This document shows, in pieces, positions 54,323 to 63,241 of a stretch of DNA of 64,000 bases. The stretch's first letter is position 1. Each line of letters starts with the position of its first letter. The notes below the pieces were generated by a model that searched no databases, had not been told where the DNA came from, and saw nothing but the letters and a program-made list of their open reading frames with translations. The translations under genes and the position numbers were made by a program. Origin of the DNA: Candidatus Poribacteria bacterium (lineage in GTDB: Bacteria; Poribacteria; WGA-4E; UBA9662); NCBI GenBank assembly GCA_002709695.1, contig PAQF01000005.1:52275-116274 (forward strand), in the 5' to 3' direction.

Positions 54323-56233
54323 ATGAACAAAAACAATAATAAAACACATATTTCAATCTACACAATACTGATTGCAACTGCATTAATCCCAATAAATATT
54401 TATTGGAACGTGCAGATGGAATTAGTCAGATACTCAGGACTGCCAACAACTATTTCGTTATTCTTTAATGTAGTATTTAATCTCTTAGTCCTGTCTTTAT
54501 TAAATATAGGAATAAAGAAGTTTTTAAACAGAACACTTTTTAAACGCGGAGAGCTATCTATAATTTATATCATGTTGTCCATAGCATCTGGTATTGGTGG
54601 ACACAGCATGATGCAGATCCTTCCTCCTATGTTAGGCCATCCTTTCTGGTTTGCCACTGAAGAAAATGATTGGAAGAACCTATTTTGGAATCATATTCCT
54701 TCATGGTTATCCGTCAATGATAAATCTGTCCTCAAAGGATATTATGAGGGCGGTCCTTTATATAATATCCAACACTTAAAAGTTTGGATTACCCCAATTG
54801 CTACCTGGTCTGTCTTTATTTTTGTTGTGCTACTAATTATGCTGTGCATCAACATTATCATCAGAAGACAATGGGTAGAAAATGAAAAACTGAGTTACCC
54901 AATCATTCAACTTCCCTTAGAGATGACAAGCCCCAATTTTTTCTCTAACCGTATGATGTGGATAGGATTCACAATTGTAGCCATCATCGATATCATAAAC
55001 GGCCTTCATTTCCTATTTCCAACCATCCCACAAGTATTTAGCAAAAGATACAATATTGCACTCTCAAGTCCACCATTTGACGCTATGGGTAATTTACCTT
55101 TCGCTATGTATCCTTTTGTTATTGGTCTTGGGTTTCTAATACCATTGGATCTCAGCTTTTCCTGTTGGCTCTTCTTCTGGTTTTGGAAACTACAACTTTT
55201 ATTAGCTGAAGCTCTGGGACTGAGGTCACTTCCTGGTTTTCCATACATCAATTCGCAAGCTGTTGGCGGATATATTGGTGTAACTTTGATTGCCATATAC
55301 ACCAGCCGAAAACATCTCCTCAGCATTTGTAAACAGTTTTTTGCTACCGAGAAATCTTCGGGTGATTCCAGCGAAACGATATCATATAGAACAACTATCA
55401 TCGTCCTGCTCGGGGGAGCATTATTTTTGATTATTTTTTGCCATCAAGCAGGAATATCAATTACGGTTACCATTATCTTTTTTATTCTTTTTTTCCTAAT
55501 CTCTTTGGGAATCACGCGAATGCGAGCAGAACTTGGTGCTCCAGTTCATGATATCCATTATACAGGACCGGAAGAGATAATGATTTGGGCAGTGGGAACC
55601 CAAAAGTTAGGCGTGGCAAACTTAACCGGCCTTTCTTTTTTCTGGTTTTTAACCAGAACCCATTACAGTCATGTTATGCCCCACCAATTAGAAGGCTTTA
55701 AATTGTCCACCAGTACAGGAATCAGTCAAAAACGGGTAACTTTTGCTATGGTTCTAGCTGCCGGTGTAGGCGTCTTATCCGCCTTCTGGGTACTGCTACA
55801 TATCCCATATCAAATGGGGGCATTAACCCGAATTCCATTTCCCACAGTCAGTTCTTTTGGCAGGGAGCCATGGAGTCGACTGGAATCGTGGTTGATTAAC
55901 CCATCACCAACAAATTATCCAGAAACCCTGTTCCTTGGCATCGGTATACTATTTACCTTTTTTCTGATGTTCATGCGGATGAAATTCTTCTGGTTTCCCC
56001 TATACCCTGCAGCTTACGCAGTGACCAATAGCTGGGGTATTCATAACATATGGTTTTGTTTGTTTTTGGCATGGGTAGTGAAACTGGTGATTCTTCGGTT
56101 CTTCGGCTTAAAAACTCACCAAAAAGCAACCCCCTTTTTCTTGGGATTAATTTTGGGAGAATTTACTGTTGGCAGCCTTTGGACAATAGTCGGTATCATA
56201 TTCGGGATTTCTACGTACGGATTCTACACCTAA
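54323..56233 (+). CDS. Polytopic membrane protein, DUF6785-like
   Basis: This 636-residue protein has about twelve to fourteen hydrophobic helices spread across the sequence. The motif ITRMRAELGAPVHDIHYTGP near residues 393-412 matches what I remember of the DUF6784/6785 family, found in Planctomycetes and other environmental bacteria. The family resembles oligopeptide-transporter (OPT)-like permeases in size and layout, but no substrate is known. It may import or export something used by the adjacent secreted and PhyH proteins; that is inference from position. The ribosome binding site is weak (GAAG). The gene lies 79 bases after the second CRTAC1-like gene and 94 before the first array PhyH. 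Confidence 0.75.
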   Translation: MNKNNNKTHISIYTILIATALIPINIYWNVQMELVRYSGLPTTISLFFNVVFNLLVLSLLNIGIKKFLNRTLFKRGELSIIYIMLSIASGIGGHSMMQILPPMLGHPFWFATEENDWKNLFWNHIPSWLSVNDKSVLKGYYEGGPLYNIQHLKVWITPIATWSVFIFVVLLIMLCINIIIRRQWVENEKLSYPIIQLPLEMTSPNFFSNRMMWIGFTIVAIIDIINGLHFLFPTIPQVFSKRYNIALSSPPFDAMGNLPFAMYPFVIGLGFLIPLDLSFSCWLFFWFWKLQLLLAEALGLRSLPGFPYINSQAVGGYIGVTLIAIYTSRKHLLSICKQFFATEKSSGDSSETISYRTTIIVLLGGALFLIIFCHQAGISITVTIIFFILFFLISLGITRMRAELGAPVHDIHYTGPEEIMIWAVGTQKLGVANLTGLSFFWFLTRTHYSHVMPHQLEGFKLSTSTGISQKRVTFAMVLAAGVGVLSAFWVLLHIPYQMGALTRIPFPTVSSFGREPWSRLESWLINPSPTNYPETLFLGIGILFTFFLMFMRMKFFWFPLYPAAYAVTNSWGIHNIWFCLFLAWVVKLVILRFFGLKTHQKATPFFLGLILGEFTVGSLWTIVGIIFGISTYGFYT

Positions 56234-56327
56234 ATATGATCTAATACTAAGATATCCCCTCTCAGCACAACGGATAAAAAAAAGGAACTCAATTTCAAAT
56301 TTAAACTTAAAAATTGAAGGAGACAAA

Positions 56328-57062
56328 ATGGATAATGTTAACGATGTAGGAGACAAACTTGACCAACTTGAGCGAGATGGTTATCTCCTAGTAGAAGGTG
56401 CGCTTACACCAAACGAAACGGAACACATTCGTCAACGTATCAACTATGCTCGTCAACAAGGTTGGGAAGAAGGTCTTAATTCAGTAGGCAACATGTGGTT
56501 TGATACCTTACTGGATCGAGAACCGGAAACCTATCAGCCGCTGGTCGGTCACCCTAGCATACGACCATATCTCGAAGGCATGATGGGCAAACAATGTCAG
56601 TTGCGCAGTTTCCGAGCTCATATCAATCCTGGCCCATACCTGCAAGAATGGCATCTTGATTTCCATGGTTATTGGCAGGAAAAACGAGAAGCGGAAAAAC
56701 ACCGTTATGCTGTTTCTACTGTTAGTTTCAACACCACTTTCTATTTTCAAGATAATGAGCCAGGATCAGGGCATTTAAAATTTGTCAAGGACGGCCATTT
56801 GTCTGAACCCAAATATATCTATGCTGGGGATTGGCCGAAGTTTGAAGCATGGTGTAATGCTCAAGAACACGTGATTCTCTACCCCAAAGCAGGAGATTGC
56901 GTTGTCTTCATTAACCACATGCCACATCAGGGAGCCAAGGAAAGGGACGACATGGAACGTAGTAACGTGGTCTGCCACTATCAGGTAACACCGATGCACG
57001 ATGGAGTCCGCTATGTCTCAAGCCCAAGAGGTTACACTGGAACCTTCCCCTTTGTTGAGTGA
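56328..57062 (+). CDS. Array-type PhyH dioxygenase, copy 1
   Basis: This 244-residue PhyH-like dioxygenase has complete Fe/2OG residues: His109-x-Asp111 (EWHLDFHGYW), His200 in NHMPHQGAK and Arg211 (MERSNVV). It is mostly identical to the proteins at 58911 and 60809 over its whole length (INYARQQGWEEGLN, GMMGKQCQLRS). All three end in PRGYxGTFPFV. AAGGAGA precedes the ATG. The gene is followed by a SUMF1-domain lipoprotein gene, and this PhyH/SUMF1 order repeats. It has no signal peptide, so it works in the cytoplasm. The 370-base gap after it holds a promoter candidate for the lipoprotein. Confidence 0.92.
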   Translation: MDNVNDVGDKLDQLERDGYLLVEGALTPNETEHIRQRINYARQQGWEEGLNSVGNMWFDTLLDREPETYQPLVGHPSIRPYLEGMMGKQCQLRSFRAHINPGPYLQEWHLDFHGYWQEKREAEKHRYAVSTVSFNTTFYFQDNEPGSGHLKFVKDGHLSEPKYIYAGDWPKFEAWCNAQEHVILYPKAGDCVVFINHMPHQGAKERDDMERSNVVCHYQVTPMHDGVRYVSSPRGYTGTFPFVE

Positions 57063-57278
57063 CTTAATCTGATTGTTAATTGGAATCACCCAAACGTTTA
57101 TCATTTTAATAATTAATCACACAATCTATCTGTAGATACTAACAAATCGAGAGGACATAAGGAAATTCGAGATACCAGTTGCACAACATCTTATATAACC
57201 AAGCTCCTGGAAATCCAAGTAAAACAATCATACAGGTTCTCATTTAAGATAAACCTAATGGCGAATACATAACCTCAA

Positions 57279-57306
57279 TTGGATAAAAAAAATGATATTA
57301 TATAAA
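57279..57306 (+). promoter_or_regulatory. Candidate promoter of SUMF1 lipoprotein 1
   Basis: TTGGAT (57279-57284) and TATAAA (57301-57306) are spaced by 16 bases, about 125 bases before the TTG start at 57433. This is the only signal in the 370-base gap between PhyH copy 1 and the lipoprotein gene, which is otherwise AT-rich and without an open frame. It suggests that the lipoprotein may be transcribed independently of the PhyH. Confidence 0.35.
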
Positions 57307-57432
57307 TACTAGCCTATTAGGCTTAACCTTAAGCAATCTTTAGCTGAAACAACCTGATAAAAAATTAGATTTCAGTTTCAGTTCAATATCCATCCACATA
57401 ATCATAATAAGGATAAATAAAGGAGAAGCGTT

Positions 57433-58383
57433 TTGTTTAAGAATATGACGATATTTTTGATGTTGTCGAGTCTGTTTTTGGCTGGCTGTGGAGGAGATGA
57501 TGCCGACACAGAATCTAACCAAAAGAGGTCTAACGCAAAAATTGTTAATCCAGAATCCAGCCAACCTGAACAAGTTGCACCAGAAGAAAAAGTTGATGAG
57601 ATTATAGATGCTGGACCAGCCAACGCAATTCTATGGGAACAGGATGGAGCTAAGATGGCTTTGATCCCCGCAGGTAGTTTTGATATGGGGGATCATTCAG
57701 CAGATGAGGAGGGACAAAATTCCGAAAGACCCGTACATACTGTAGAATTGGATGCTTTTTACATGGATTGTTACGAGGTTACAATGAAACAGTGGAAACT
57801 ATTTAAGAAAGATGAAGTTGGTGCTGAAGCCAAAGAAGCTTCGCCCACAGACGAACATCCAATAGTTTTTGTTAACCATAAAGAAGCCAAGGAATATGCA
57901 GCATGGGCTGGCAAGAGATTGCCAACAGAAGCTGAGTGGGAATATGCAGCTCGCGGCGGTCTAGTAGGTAAAAGGTTTCCTTGGGGAGATGAAGGTTGGG
58001 ACGATGACAAAGTAGCGCGAGAACACGCCAACTTTGACGGTAGAAACGGCAAAGATAAATGGAAAACCAACGCACCCGTTGGCAGTTTTCCACCTAACGG
58101 CTACGGTCTGTTTGATATGGCAGGAAATGCACCCGAATGGGTAGCAGATGCCTACGACGCAACATATTACAGTAAAGCACCTAAAAAAAATCCATTTAAA
58201 GAACCAAAAGGTCAGTTTTACCAGAGCATCGCTCGTGGTGGCTCTTGGAGATTCAATACTTTTCACATTCGTGTAGCTAACCGTGGAGCCTTCAATGCGT
58301 GGGCACATAATGGCGGTATAGGCCTTCGTTGTGTGATCAACAAAAGAAAAGCTGAGCTAGCCTTGAGAGACAAAAAAAATTAG
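57433..58383 (+). CDS. SUMF1-domain lipoprotein 1
   Basis: This 316-residue lipoprotein has lipobox L-A-G-C19. It starts with TTG, supported by AAGGAG eight bases upstream (the next ATG is 12 bases further). An acidic linker leads to one SUMF1/FGE-like domain (about 65-310: MALIPAGSFDMGD, LPTEAEWEYAARGG, NGYGLFDMAGNAPEWV, ARGGSWRF, GLRCVI). The active-site cysteines of formylglycine-generating enzymes are missing: after RGGSW the sequence reads RFNTFHIRVANR. The protein therefore probably binds a ligand or partner at the membrane surface. It lies between PhyH copies 1 and 2 and pairs with the lipoprotein at 59720. Confidence 0.9.
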   Translation: MFKNMTIFLMLSSLFLAGCGGDDADTESNQKRSNAKIVNPESSQPEQVAPEEKVDEIIDAGPANAILWEQDGAKMALIPAGSFDMGDHSADEEGQNSERPVHTVELDAFYMDCYEVTMKQWKLFKKDEVGAEAKEASPTDEHPIVFVNHKEAKEYAAWAGKRLPTEAEWEYAARGGLVGKRFPWGDEGWDDDKVAREHANFDGRNGKDKWKTNAPVGSFPPNGYGLFDMAGNAPEWVADAYDATYYSKAPKKNPFKEPKGQFYQSIARGGSWRFNTFHIRVANRGAFNAWAHNGGIGLRCVINKRKAELALRDKKN

Positions 58384-58910
58384 CTAATTAACTACCGCTT
58401 AGCAAAATTTATGGGCAGGAAATACCCTAATGAACTATATAGCTAGACTCCTAAAAGCTCCCCACCTGAAAAATCAGAAATATTATGAGAAACACTCACG
58501 ACAAATTAAACTCTCGGTAAACTTACAGCCTTTCAGCCATTGCAAAGAACCTTAAGGTCATAACATCCAAAGACAATCTCGTCAGATCTATATATGAATT
58601 TTATTGCAGTATCCCATCAAATATGATATATCATTTCCCTGTTACAACATGCAGAAATTACACTAGCTATTGCAACAAGAACTCAAAGCTATCAACAAAG
58701 CAATATTAAACATTATAAAGCTGAATCTAACCTCAAACCGTCTAATAATTTATTTTTTGCAAAAAAAATCGATGAGGTTATATGAGATACGATCCAATGC
58801 CAACCGACTAGAGTATCTAATTGGATCAACCAAGCTCATACCTAATGAAACGAAGCATCATAATCTCTTGAGTTATACACTTATTTTCAACTTATTAAAA
58901 GAGGGACACA
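58384..58910. other. Long gap before PhyH copy 2
   Basis: These 527 bases hold no convincing gene. An 82-codon frame at 58670-58918 overlaps the PhyH start, has no ribosome binding site and an unstructured composition. The sequence is very AT-rich. The GAGGGACACA segment just before 58911 contains the ribosome binding site of the next gene. The gap does not resemble the one after PhyH copy 1, so the duplicated unit did not include this spacer, or the spacer has changed. Confidence 0.4.
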
Positions 58911-59645
58911 ATGGATAATATCAATGACGTAAAAGAGAAACTCGATCAACTTGACCGGGACGGTTACCTTCTCATCGAAGGAGCACTCACACCAGATGAA
59001 ACGGAACATATACGCCAACGTATCAATTATGCCCGTCAACAAGGTTGGGAAGAAGGCCTCAATGCAGTGGGTAATATGTGGTTCGATACGCTACTGGATC
59101 GAGAACCGGAAACCTATCAGTCGCTGGTCGGCCATCCTAGCATACGACCATATCTTGAAGGTATGATGGGTAAACAATGCCAGTTGCGCAGTTTCCGAGC
59201 TCATATCAATCCTGGACCATATCTTCAAGAATGGCATCTTGATTTTTACGGCTATTGGCACGAAAAACGAGAAGCTGAAAAACATCGTTATGCTGTTTCC
59301 ACCGTCAGTTTTAATAGCACTTTTTATTTCCAGGATAATGTACCCGGGTCAGGCCACCTGAAATTCGTTAAAGGCGGTCACTTATCGGAACCAGAACATC
59401 TCTATCCAATAGATCGGCCGAAATTTGAAGCTTGGTGCGAGGCTCAGGAACATGATATTCTGCATCCCAACGCTGGAGACTGTGTCATATTCATCAACCA
59501 TATGCCGCATCAAGGGGCCAAAGAAAGAGACGATATGGAACGTAGTAACGTGGTTTGCCATTATCAAGTCACCCCAATGCATGATGCAGTGAGTTATGTC
59601 TCAAGACCAAGAGGGTATGTTGGTACTTTTCCTTTTGTTAACTAA
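58911..59645 (+). CDS. Array-type PhyH dioxygenase, copy 2
   Basis: This 244-residue protein is colinear with copy 1 and numbered identically: His109-x-Asp111 (EWHLDFYGYW), His200, Arg211. It shares the Tyr after the HxD and the HEKREAEKHRYA segment with copy 3, and the first ten residues (MDNINDVKEK) with copy 1. Most substitutions fall in the region after GHLSEP (residues about 160-190), a loop that may shape the active-site entrance. A SUMF1 lipoprotein gene follows 74 bases downstream with a strong ribosome binding site, so this PhyH/SUMF1 pair is probably co-transcribed. Confidence 0.92.
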   Translation: MDNINDVKEKLDQLDRDGYLLIEGALTPDETEHIRQRINYARQQGWEEGLNAVGNMWFDTLLDREPETYQSLVGHPSIRPYLEGMMGKQCQLRSFRAHINPGPYLQEWHLDFYGYWHEKREAEKHRYAVSTVSFNSTFYFQDNVPGSGHLKFVKGGHLSEPEHLYPIDRPKFEAWCEAQEHDILHPNAGDCVIFINHMPHQGAKERDDMERSNVVCHYQVTPMHDAVSYVSRPRGYVGTFPFVN

Positions 59646-59719
59646 CCAACACGTAATTAAATTCGTATGATTCATAAGACACAAAATAACAGCTAAACAA
59701 GTAATAAAGGAGAGCAAAC

Positions 59720-60718
59720 ATGATTCGTTCGCTAGTTTTTTTGATTTCTCTGGGGTTGGTCTTTATCAGTTGCGGAGGTGACGACGAACCTGAACCCACG
59801 ACAAGCAAAGCGAAATCAACATTAGGAGTTGTTAAGCCAGGTGCCGCTGAACCAGCAGGCGAGGTCGCAGGAAAAGAAGAAGTTGAAGAAGTTGAGGAAA
59901 TCGGTGGAGAACCCAGGAAAGAAATAGTCTGGCAGAAAGATGGCTCCAAGATGGTATTGATTCCCGCCGGTAGTTTCGATATGGGTGACGCTCTAAACGA
60001 AGGAGAGAAAGAGGAACAACCGATACACAAAGTAGAATTGGATGCTTTCTACATGGATGTTCACGAAATAACCGTACAACAATGGAGAAAATTTAAGGGA
60101 GGAAAAGCAATGCCAGCTTGGGCCAAGAATGCTTCTCCCGGCAATAAACATCCAGTGATCGGGCTTAAATGGGAAGATGCAGCTTTGTACGCCAAAGCAA
60201 TGGGTAAAAGGCTCCCAACAGAAGCAGAATGGGAATATGCTGCTCGTGGAGGTTTAGTCGGTAAACGGTACCCATGGGGTGATGAAGGCTTGGATGATGA
60301 GGCTGTCGCCAGAGAACATGCCAACTTCGACGGAAAAGGAGGCAAAGATAAATGGGGTGAGAAGACCGCACCCGTTGGCAGTTTCCCACCCAACGGCTAT
60401 GGACTCCACGACATGGCCGGTAACGCATTTGAGTGGACAAACGATTGGTTCAAATATAAGTACTATCAAAAGTCTCCCAAAAAAAACCCAACGGGCCCAA
60501 AAGACGGGGATGAGGTAAATGGCCCTAAAAAGGAGCATGTCATACGAGGAGGCACTGCCTCTCTCAATTCGTGGGCCCTACGTGTGGCTAAACGCACTAC
60601 TATTGCTAATGATACTTTCCATCAAGTTGCATGGATCGGATTTCGTTGTGTAATAGACGTTAACAACCAAGGGAAACCACAACTTAATCCTCCCCAAAAG
60701 AGATGGGATGTAAAGTAA
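59720..60718 (+). CDS. SUMF1-domain lipoprotein 2
   Basis: This 332-residue lipoprotein has lipobox F-I-S-C18 and a long acidic linker (EVEEVEEIGGE). One SUMF1/FGE-like domain follows (MVLIPAGSFDMGD, LPTEAEWEYAARGG, NGYGLHDMAGNAFEWT, IRGGTASLNSWALRVAKR, GFRCVID). As in the other two SUMF1 proteins here, the catalytic cysteine pair is absent. It is the paralogue of the lipoprotein at 57433, with the same domain layout and an altered loop between RGG and GFRC (ATIANDTFHQVAW-type insertion). An AAGGAG site precedes the ATG. It lies between PhyH copies 2 and 3. Confidence 0.9.
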   Translation: MIRSLVFLISLGLVFISCGGDDEPEPTTSKAKSTLGVVKPGAAEPAGEVAGKEEVEEVEEIGGEPRKEIVWQKDGSKMVLIPAGSFDMGDALNEGEKEEQPIHKVELDAFYMDVHEITVQQWRKFKGGKAMPAWAKNASPGNKHPVIGLKWEDAALYAKAMGKRLPTEAEWEYAARGGLVGKRYPWGDEGLDDEAVAREHANFDGKGGKDKWGEKTAPVGSFPPNGYGLHDMAGNAFEWTNDWFKYKYYQKSPKKNPTGPKDGDEVNGPKKEHVIRGGTASLNSWALRVAKRTTIANDTFHQVAWIGFRCVIDVNNQGKPQLNPPQKRWDVK

Positions 60719-60750
60719 TCCGCTCATTTGTTGAAACGATTCGATGATAC

Positions 60751-60787
60751 TGGGGTTGAGGGATAAACATAACGCGCATCAACCCCA
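60751..60787 (+). promoter_or_regulatory. Stem-loop in front of PhyH copy 3
   Basis: TGGGGTTGA (60751-60759) and TCAACCCCA (60779-60787) form a perfect nine-base stem with a 19-base loop. It lies 33 bases after the SUMF1 lipoprotein stop and ends about 20 bases before the AAGGAGG site of the PhyH gene. It could attenuate read-through between the two genes; it lacks a T tail. Confidence 0.4.
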
Positions 60788-60808
60788 AATTGTCTTAAGG
60801 AGGATAAA

Positions 60809-61537
60809 GTGAAGAATGACGTAGAAAACAAACTCGACAAACTCGATCGAGACGGTTATCTCCTAGTAGAAGGGGCACTGACAGCTGACGAGACGGAACA
60901 TATTCGTCAACGTATCAACTATGCCCGCCAACAGGGTTGGGAAGAAGGGTTAAATGCAGTTGGTAACATGAAGTTCGATACGCTACTAGATCGAGAACCC
61001 GAAACCTATCAACCATTGGTCGGTCATCCTAGCATACGACCATACCTTGAAGGTATGATGGGCAAACAATGCCAGTTGCGCAGTCTTCGAGCCCACATTA
61101 ATCCTGGACCATACCTACAAGAATGGCATCTTGATTTTTATGGTTATTGGCATGAAAAGCGAGAAGCGGAAAAACACCGTTATGCTATTTCTACGGTTAG
61201 TTTCAACACTACTTTTTATTTCCAAGATAATGCTCCCGGGTTAGGTCATCTAAAATTTGTCAAAGGCGGCCACTTGTCTGAACCCAAACATCTTTACCCG
61301 TTAGATCGGCCAAAATTTGAAGCTTGGTGTGAAGCCCAAGAACATGATGTTTTACATCCTAACGCTGGGGATTGTGTCATATTCATCAACCATATGCCAC
61401 ACCAAGGGGCCAAAGATGATGACGATATGGAACGTAGCAACGTCGTTTGCCATTACCAGGTAACACCAATGCATGATGCAGTACATTACGTCTCAAGCCC
61501 AAGAGGTTATGTCGGAACTTTCCCTTTTGTTAACTGA
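60809..61537 (+). CDS. Array-type PhyH dioxygenase, copy 3
   Basis: This 242-residue third copy starts with GTG after a strong AAGGAGG site. Its N-terminus is two residues shorter, so the iron residues are His107-x-Asp109, His198 and Arg209. It closely follows copy 2 (HEKREAEKHRYA, DRPKFEAWCEAQEHD). It differs at MKFDTLL (the others have MWFDTLL), at LRSLRAH (LRSFRAH in the others) and at KDDDDMERS. No SUMF1 lipoprotein follows; a TPR protein gene comes next, so the array ends here with an unpaired PhyH. Confidence 0.92.
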   Translation: MKNDVENKLDKLDRDGYLLVEGALTADETEHIRQRINYARQQGWEEGLNAVGNMKFDTLLDREPETYQPLVGHPSIRPYLEGMMGKQCQLRSLRAHINPGPYLQEWHLDFYGYWHEKREAEKHRYAISTVSFNTTFYFQDNAPGLGHLKFVKGGHLSEPKHLYPLDRPKFEAWCEAQEHDVLHPNAGDCVIFINHMPHQGAKDDDDMERSNVVCHYQVTPMHDAVHYVSSPRGYVGTFPFVN

Positions 61538-61617
61538 CAACCCCAGTTTTGAAGACACCTACCCACAGCACTGTTAGAAATCAGTTCAATAGTTCAGCGG
61601 ACTGATTCCCAATTCCA

Positions 61618-63105
61618 ATGAACTTCAAAACGCAAACTACAGAAAACAAAATTCACTATTCCAAATCAGCCTGCATTGTCTTTCTGTTCAGTGTTGTCTT
61701 CACCTTAGTATTGGCAAACAACCAGAACCGTCAAACGTTAAAATCAGGCCTAGAAGCCGTTAACCAAGGTAACATAAACAAAGCAATTCGTATCTTCCAA
61801 CAAGCCATACGAGAAAACCCGCGGGACCAATATGCCTATTATTATCTCAACAAATCCTACCAGGAAATAGGAAATCTGGCTAAAGCATTGGAAGCCTGCC
61901 AGCATACCCTGAAAATAAATCCCAACTTTGCCCAAGCACACAATGACCTGGGAAGTATCGCTCATCAACAAGGGAACCTCACTGATGCTACTAACGCTTA
62001 TCGAAGATCCATAGAACTAGAACCATCTGTCGCACTATATCACTATAATCTGGGTACAGCGTACCACACACTTGGCAGATTGACAGATGCCATCACCGAA
62101 TATCATACAACTCTAGATCTGGATCATAGTTTCACTCCAGCCTACCACAATCTGGGCGCAATATACCAAAAACAGGGAAAGGTTTATGAAGCCATCGAGA
62201 TTTATGAAAAGGCCCTACATTATGAACCGGAACAGATACATACACAAAAAAGTTTAGCAGAAGTCGAAGTTGATCGCGCTAAATTGCTTAATCAGATTAT
62301 CCTGAGAAGCCAAACGGCCATTTCAATGCAACCAGACGCCGCAGAGAATTATCGCAAACTAGGGTTAGCTTATTATCATAGAGGCCATTGGAATCAAGCG
62401 ATTGAAATGTTAAAGATTGCCCTCCAACTTGAACCCAATTCTGCCACACGACAAGCTGACCTATCAAAAGTAAAGCTTCAGCTTGACCAACACCTGAGCC
62501 AAGAATTGGAAACCTGTTATAAGTCACCTCAAAATGCAGAGATTTATCACCAAATAGGACAAATAAAATTAATGAAAGGTGAATTTCAGGATGCTGAACA
62601 CAGTTTTCGCCAATCGCTAAAATTGTTACCTAACAATACTATCGTAAACTTGAGCTTGGGTGAAACTTTATATAAACAGAATAAATTAGAGGACGCAAAC
62701 GAAGCTTACAGTAAAGTGATTACACAACAACCCACTAACATGGAAGCACATCAAAAACTGGGCATGATCGCGAAACGATCTAACCACTGGGATCTTGCCA
62801 TAAAGCATTTGGAAATCTCGGATTCACTTGATCCAAATAATCCATTGACACATCATTACCTTGGTTTGGCTTATCACGGCAAAGGCAACCTAACCCAAGC
62901 AATCACAGAATACCAAATGTCTATCAGGTTTAAACCCGACCTGGTAACTGCTTATTCAGACCTCGGTGACGCTTATACAGAAATTGGCAAGGCCGAAATT
63001 GGCCATATGTATTATCAAAAATTCATCAATTTAGCAAAATACCGCCCAGATTTAAAGGATTCAGTGGAGAAAACAAAAAGTAAGGCCTTAGAACTTGAAT
63101 ATTAG
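61618..63105 (+). CDS. Membrane-anchored or exported TPR protein
   Basis: This 495-residue protein has one hydrophobic N-terminal segment (ACIVFLFSVVFTLVLA, about residues 19-34), a signal peptide or anchor. About ten to twelve tetratricopeptide repeats follow, with the typical W/Y-x-x-L-G-x-x-x pattern (AYYYLNKSYQEIGNLAKAL, YHYNLGTAYHTLGRLTDAI, HQKLGMIAKRSNHWDLAI). TPR superhelices hold protein partners together. It is related in design to the TPR half of the protein at 47527, without PEGA or SUMF1. The ribosome binding site is weak. It may be a scaffold for secreted proteins of this region. Confidence 0.87.
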   Translation: MNFKTQTTENKIHYSKSACIVFLFSVVFTLVLANNQNRQTLKSGLEAVNQGNINKAIRIFQQAIRENPRDQYAYYYLNKSYQEIGNLAKALEACQHTLKINPNFAQAHNDLGSIAHQQGNLTDATNAYRRSIELEPSVALYHYNLGTAYHTLGRLTDAITEYHTTLDLDHSFTPAYHNLGAIYQKQGKVYEAIEIYEKALHYEPEQIHTQKSLAEVEVDRAKLLNQIILRSQTAISMQPDAAENYRKLGLAYYHRGHWNQAIEMLKIALQLEPNSATRQADLSKVKLQLDQHLSQELETCYKSPQNAEIYHQIGQIKLMKGEFQDAEHSFRQSLKLLPNNTIVNLSLGETLYKQNKLEDANEAYSKVITQQPTNMEAHQKLGMIAKRSNHWDLAIKHLEISDSLDPNNPLTHHYLGLAYHGKGNLTQAITEYQMSIRFKPDLVTAYSDLGDAYTEIGKAEIGHMYYQKFINLAKYRPDLKDSVEKTKSKALELEY

Positions 63106-63241
63106 CTTAACCAATACTATACTGGAATTTAGATATCTCCGAACTTTACCAGATGCGGGTAAATGTAACTATCAGATAAACTAGTCTTAAAACATCACAA
63201 TCACATCCAGTTTTTCACATAATTACTTTAGGGAGAAACAA

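Noticed and set aside
58670..58918. An 82-codon open frame in the gap before PhyH copy 2
   Set aside because: No ribosome binding site, AT-driven composition, overlaps the PhyH start out of frame.
47527..60718. Annotation of the three SUMF1 proteins as formylglycine-generating enzymes
   Set aside because: The catalytic cysteine pair is absent in all three and no sulfatase gene is present in the window.
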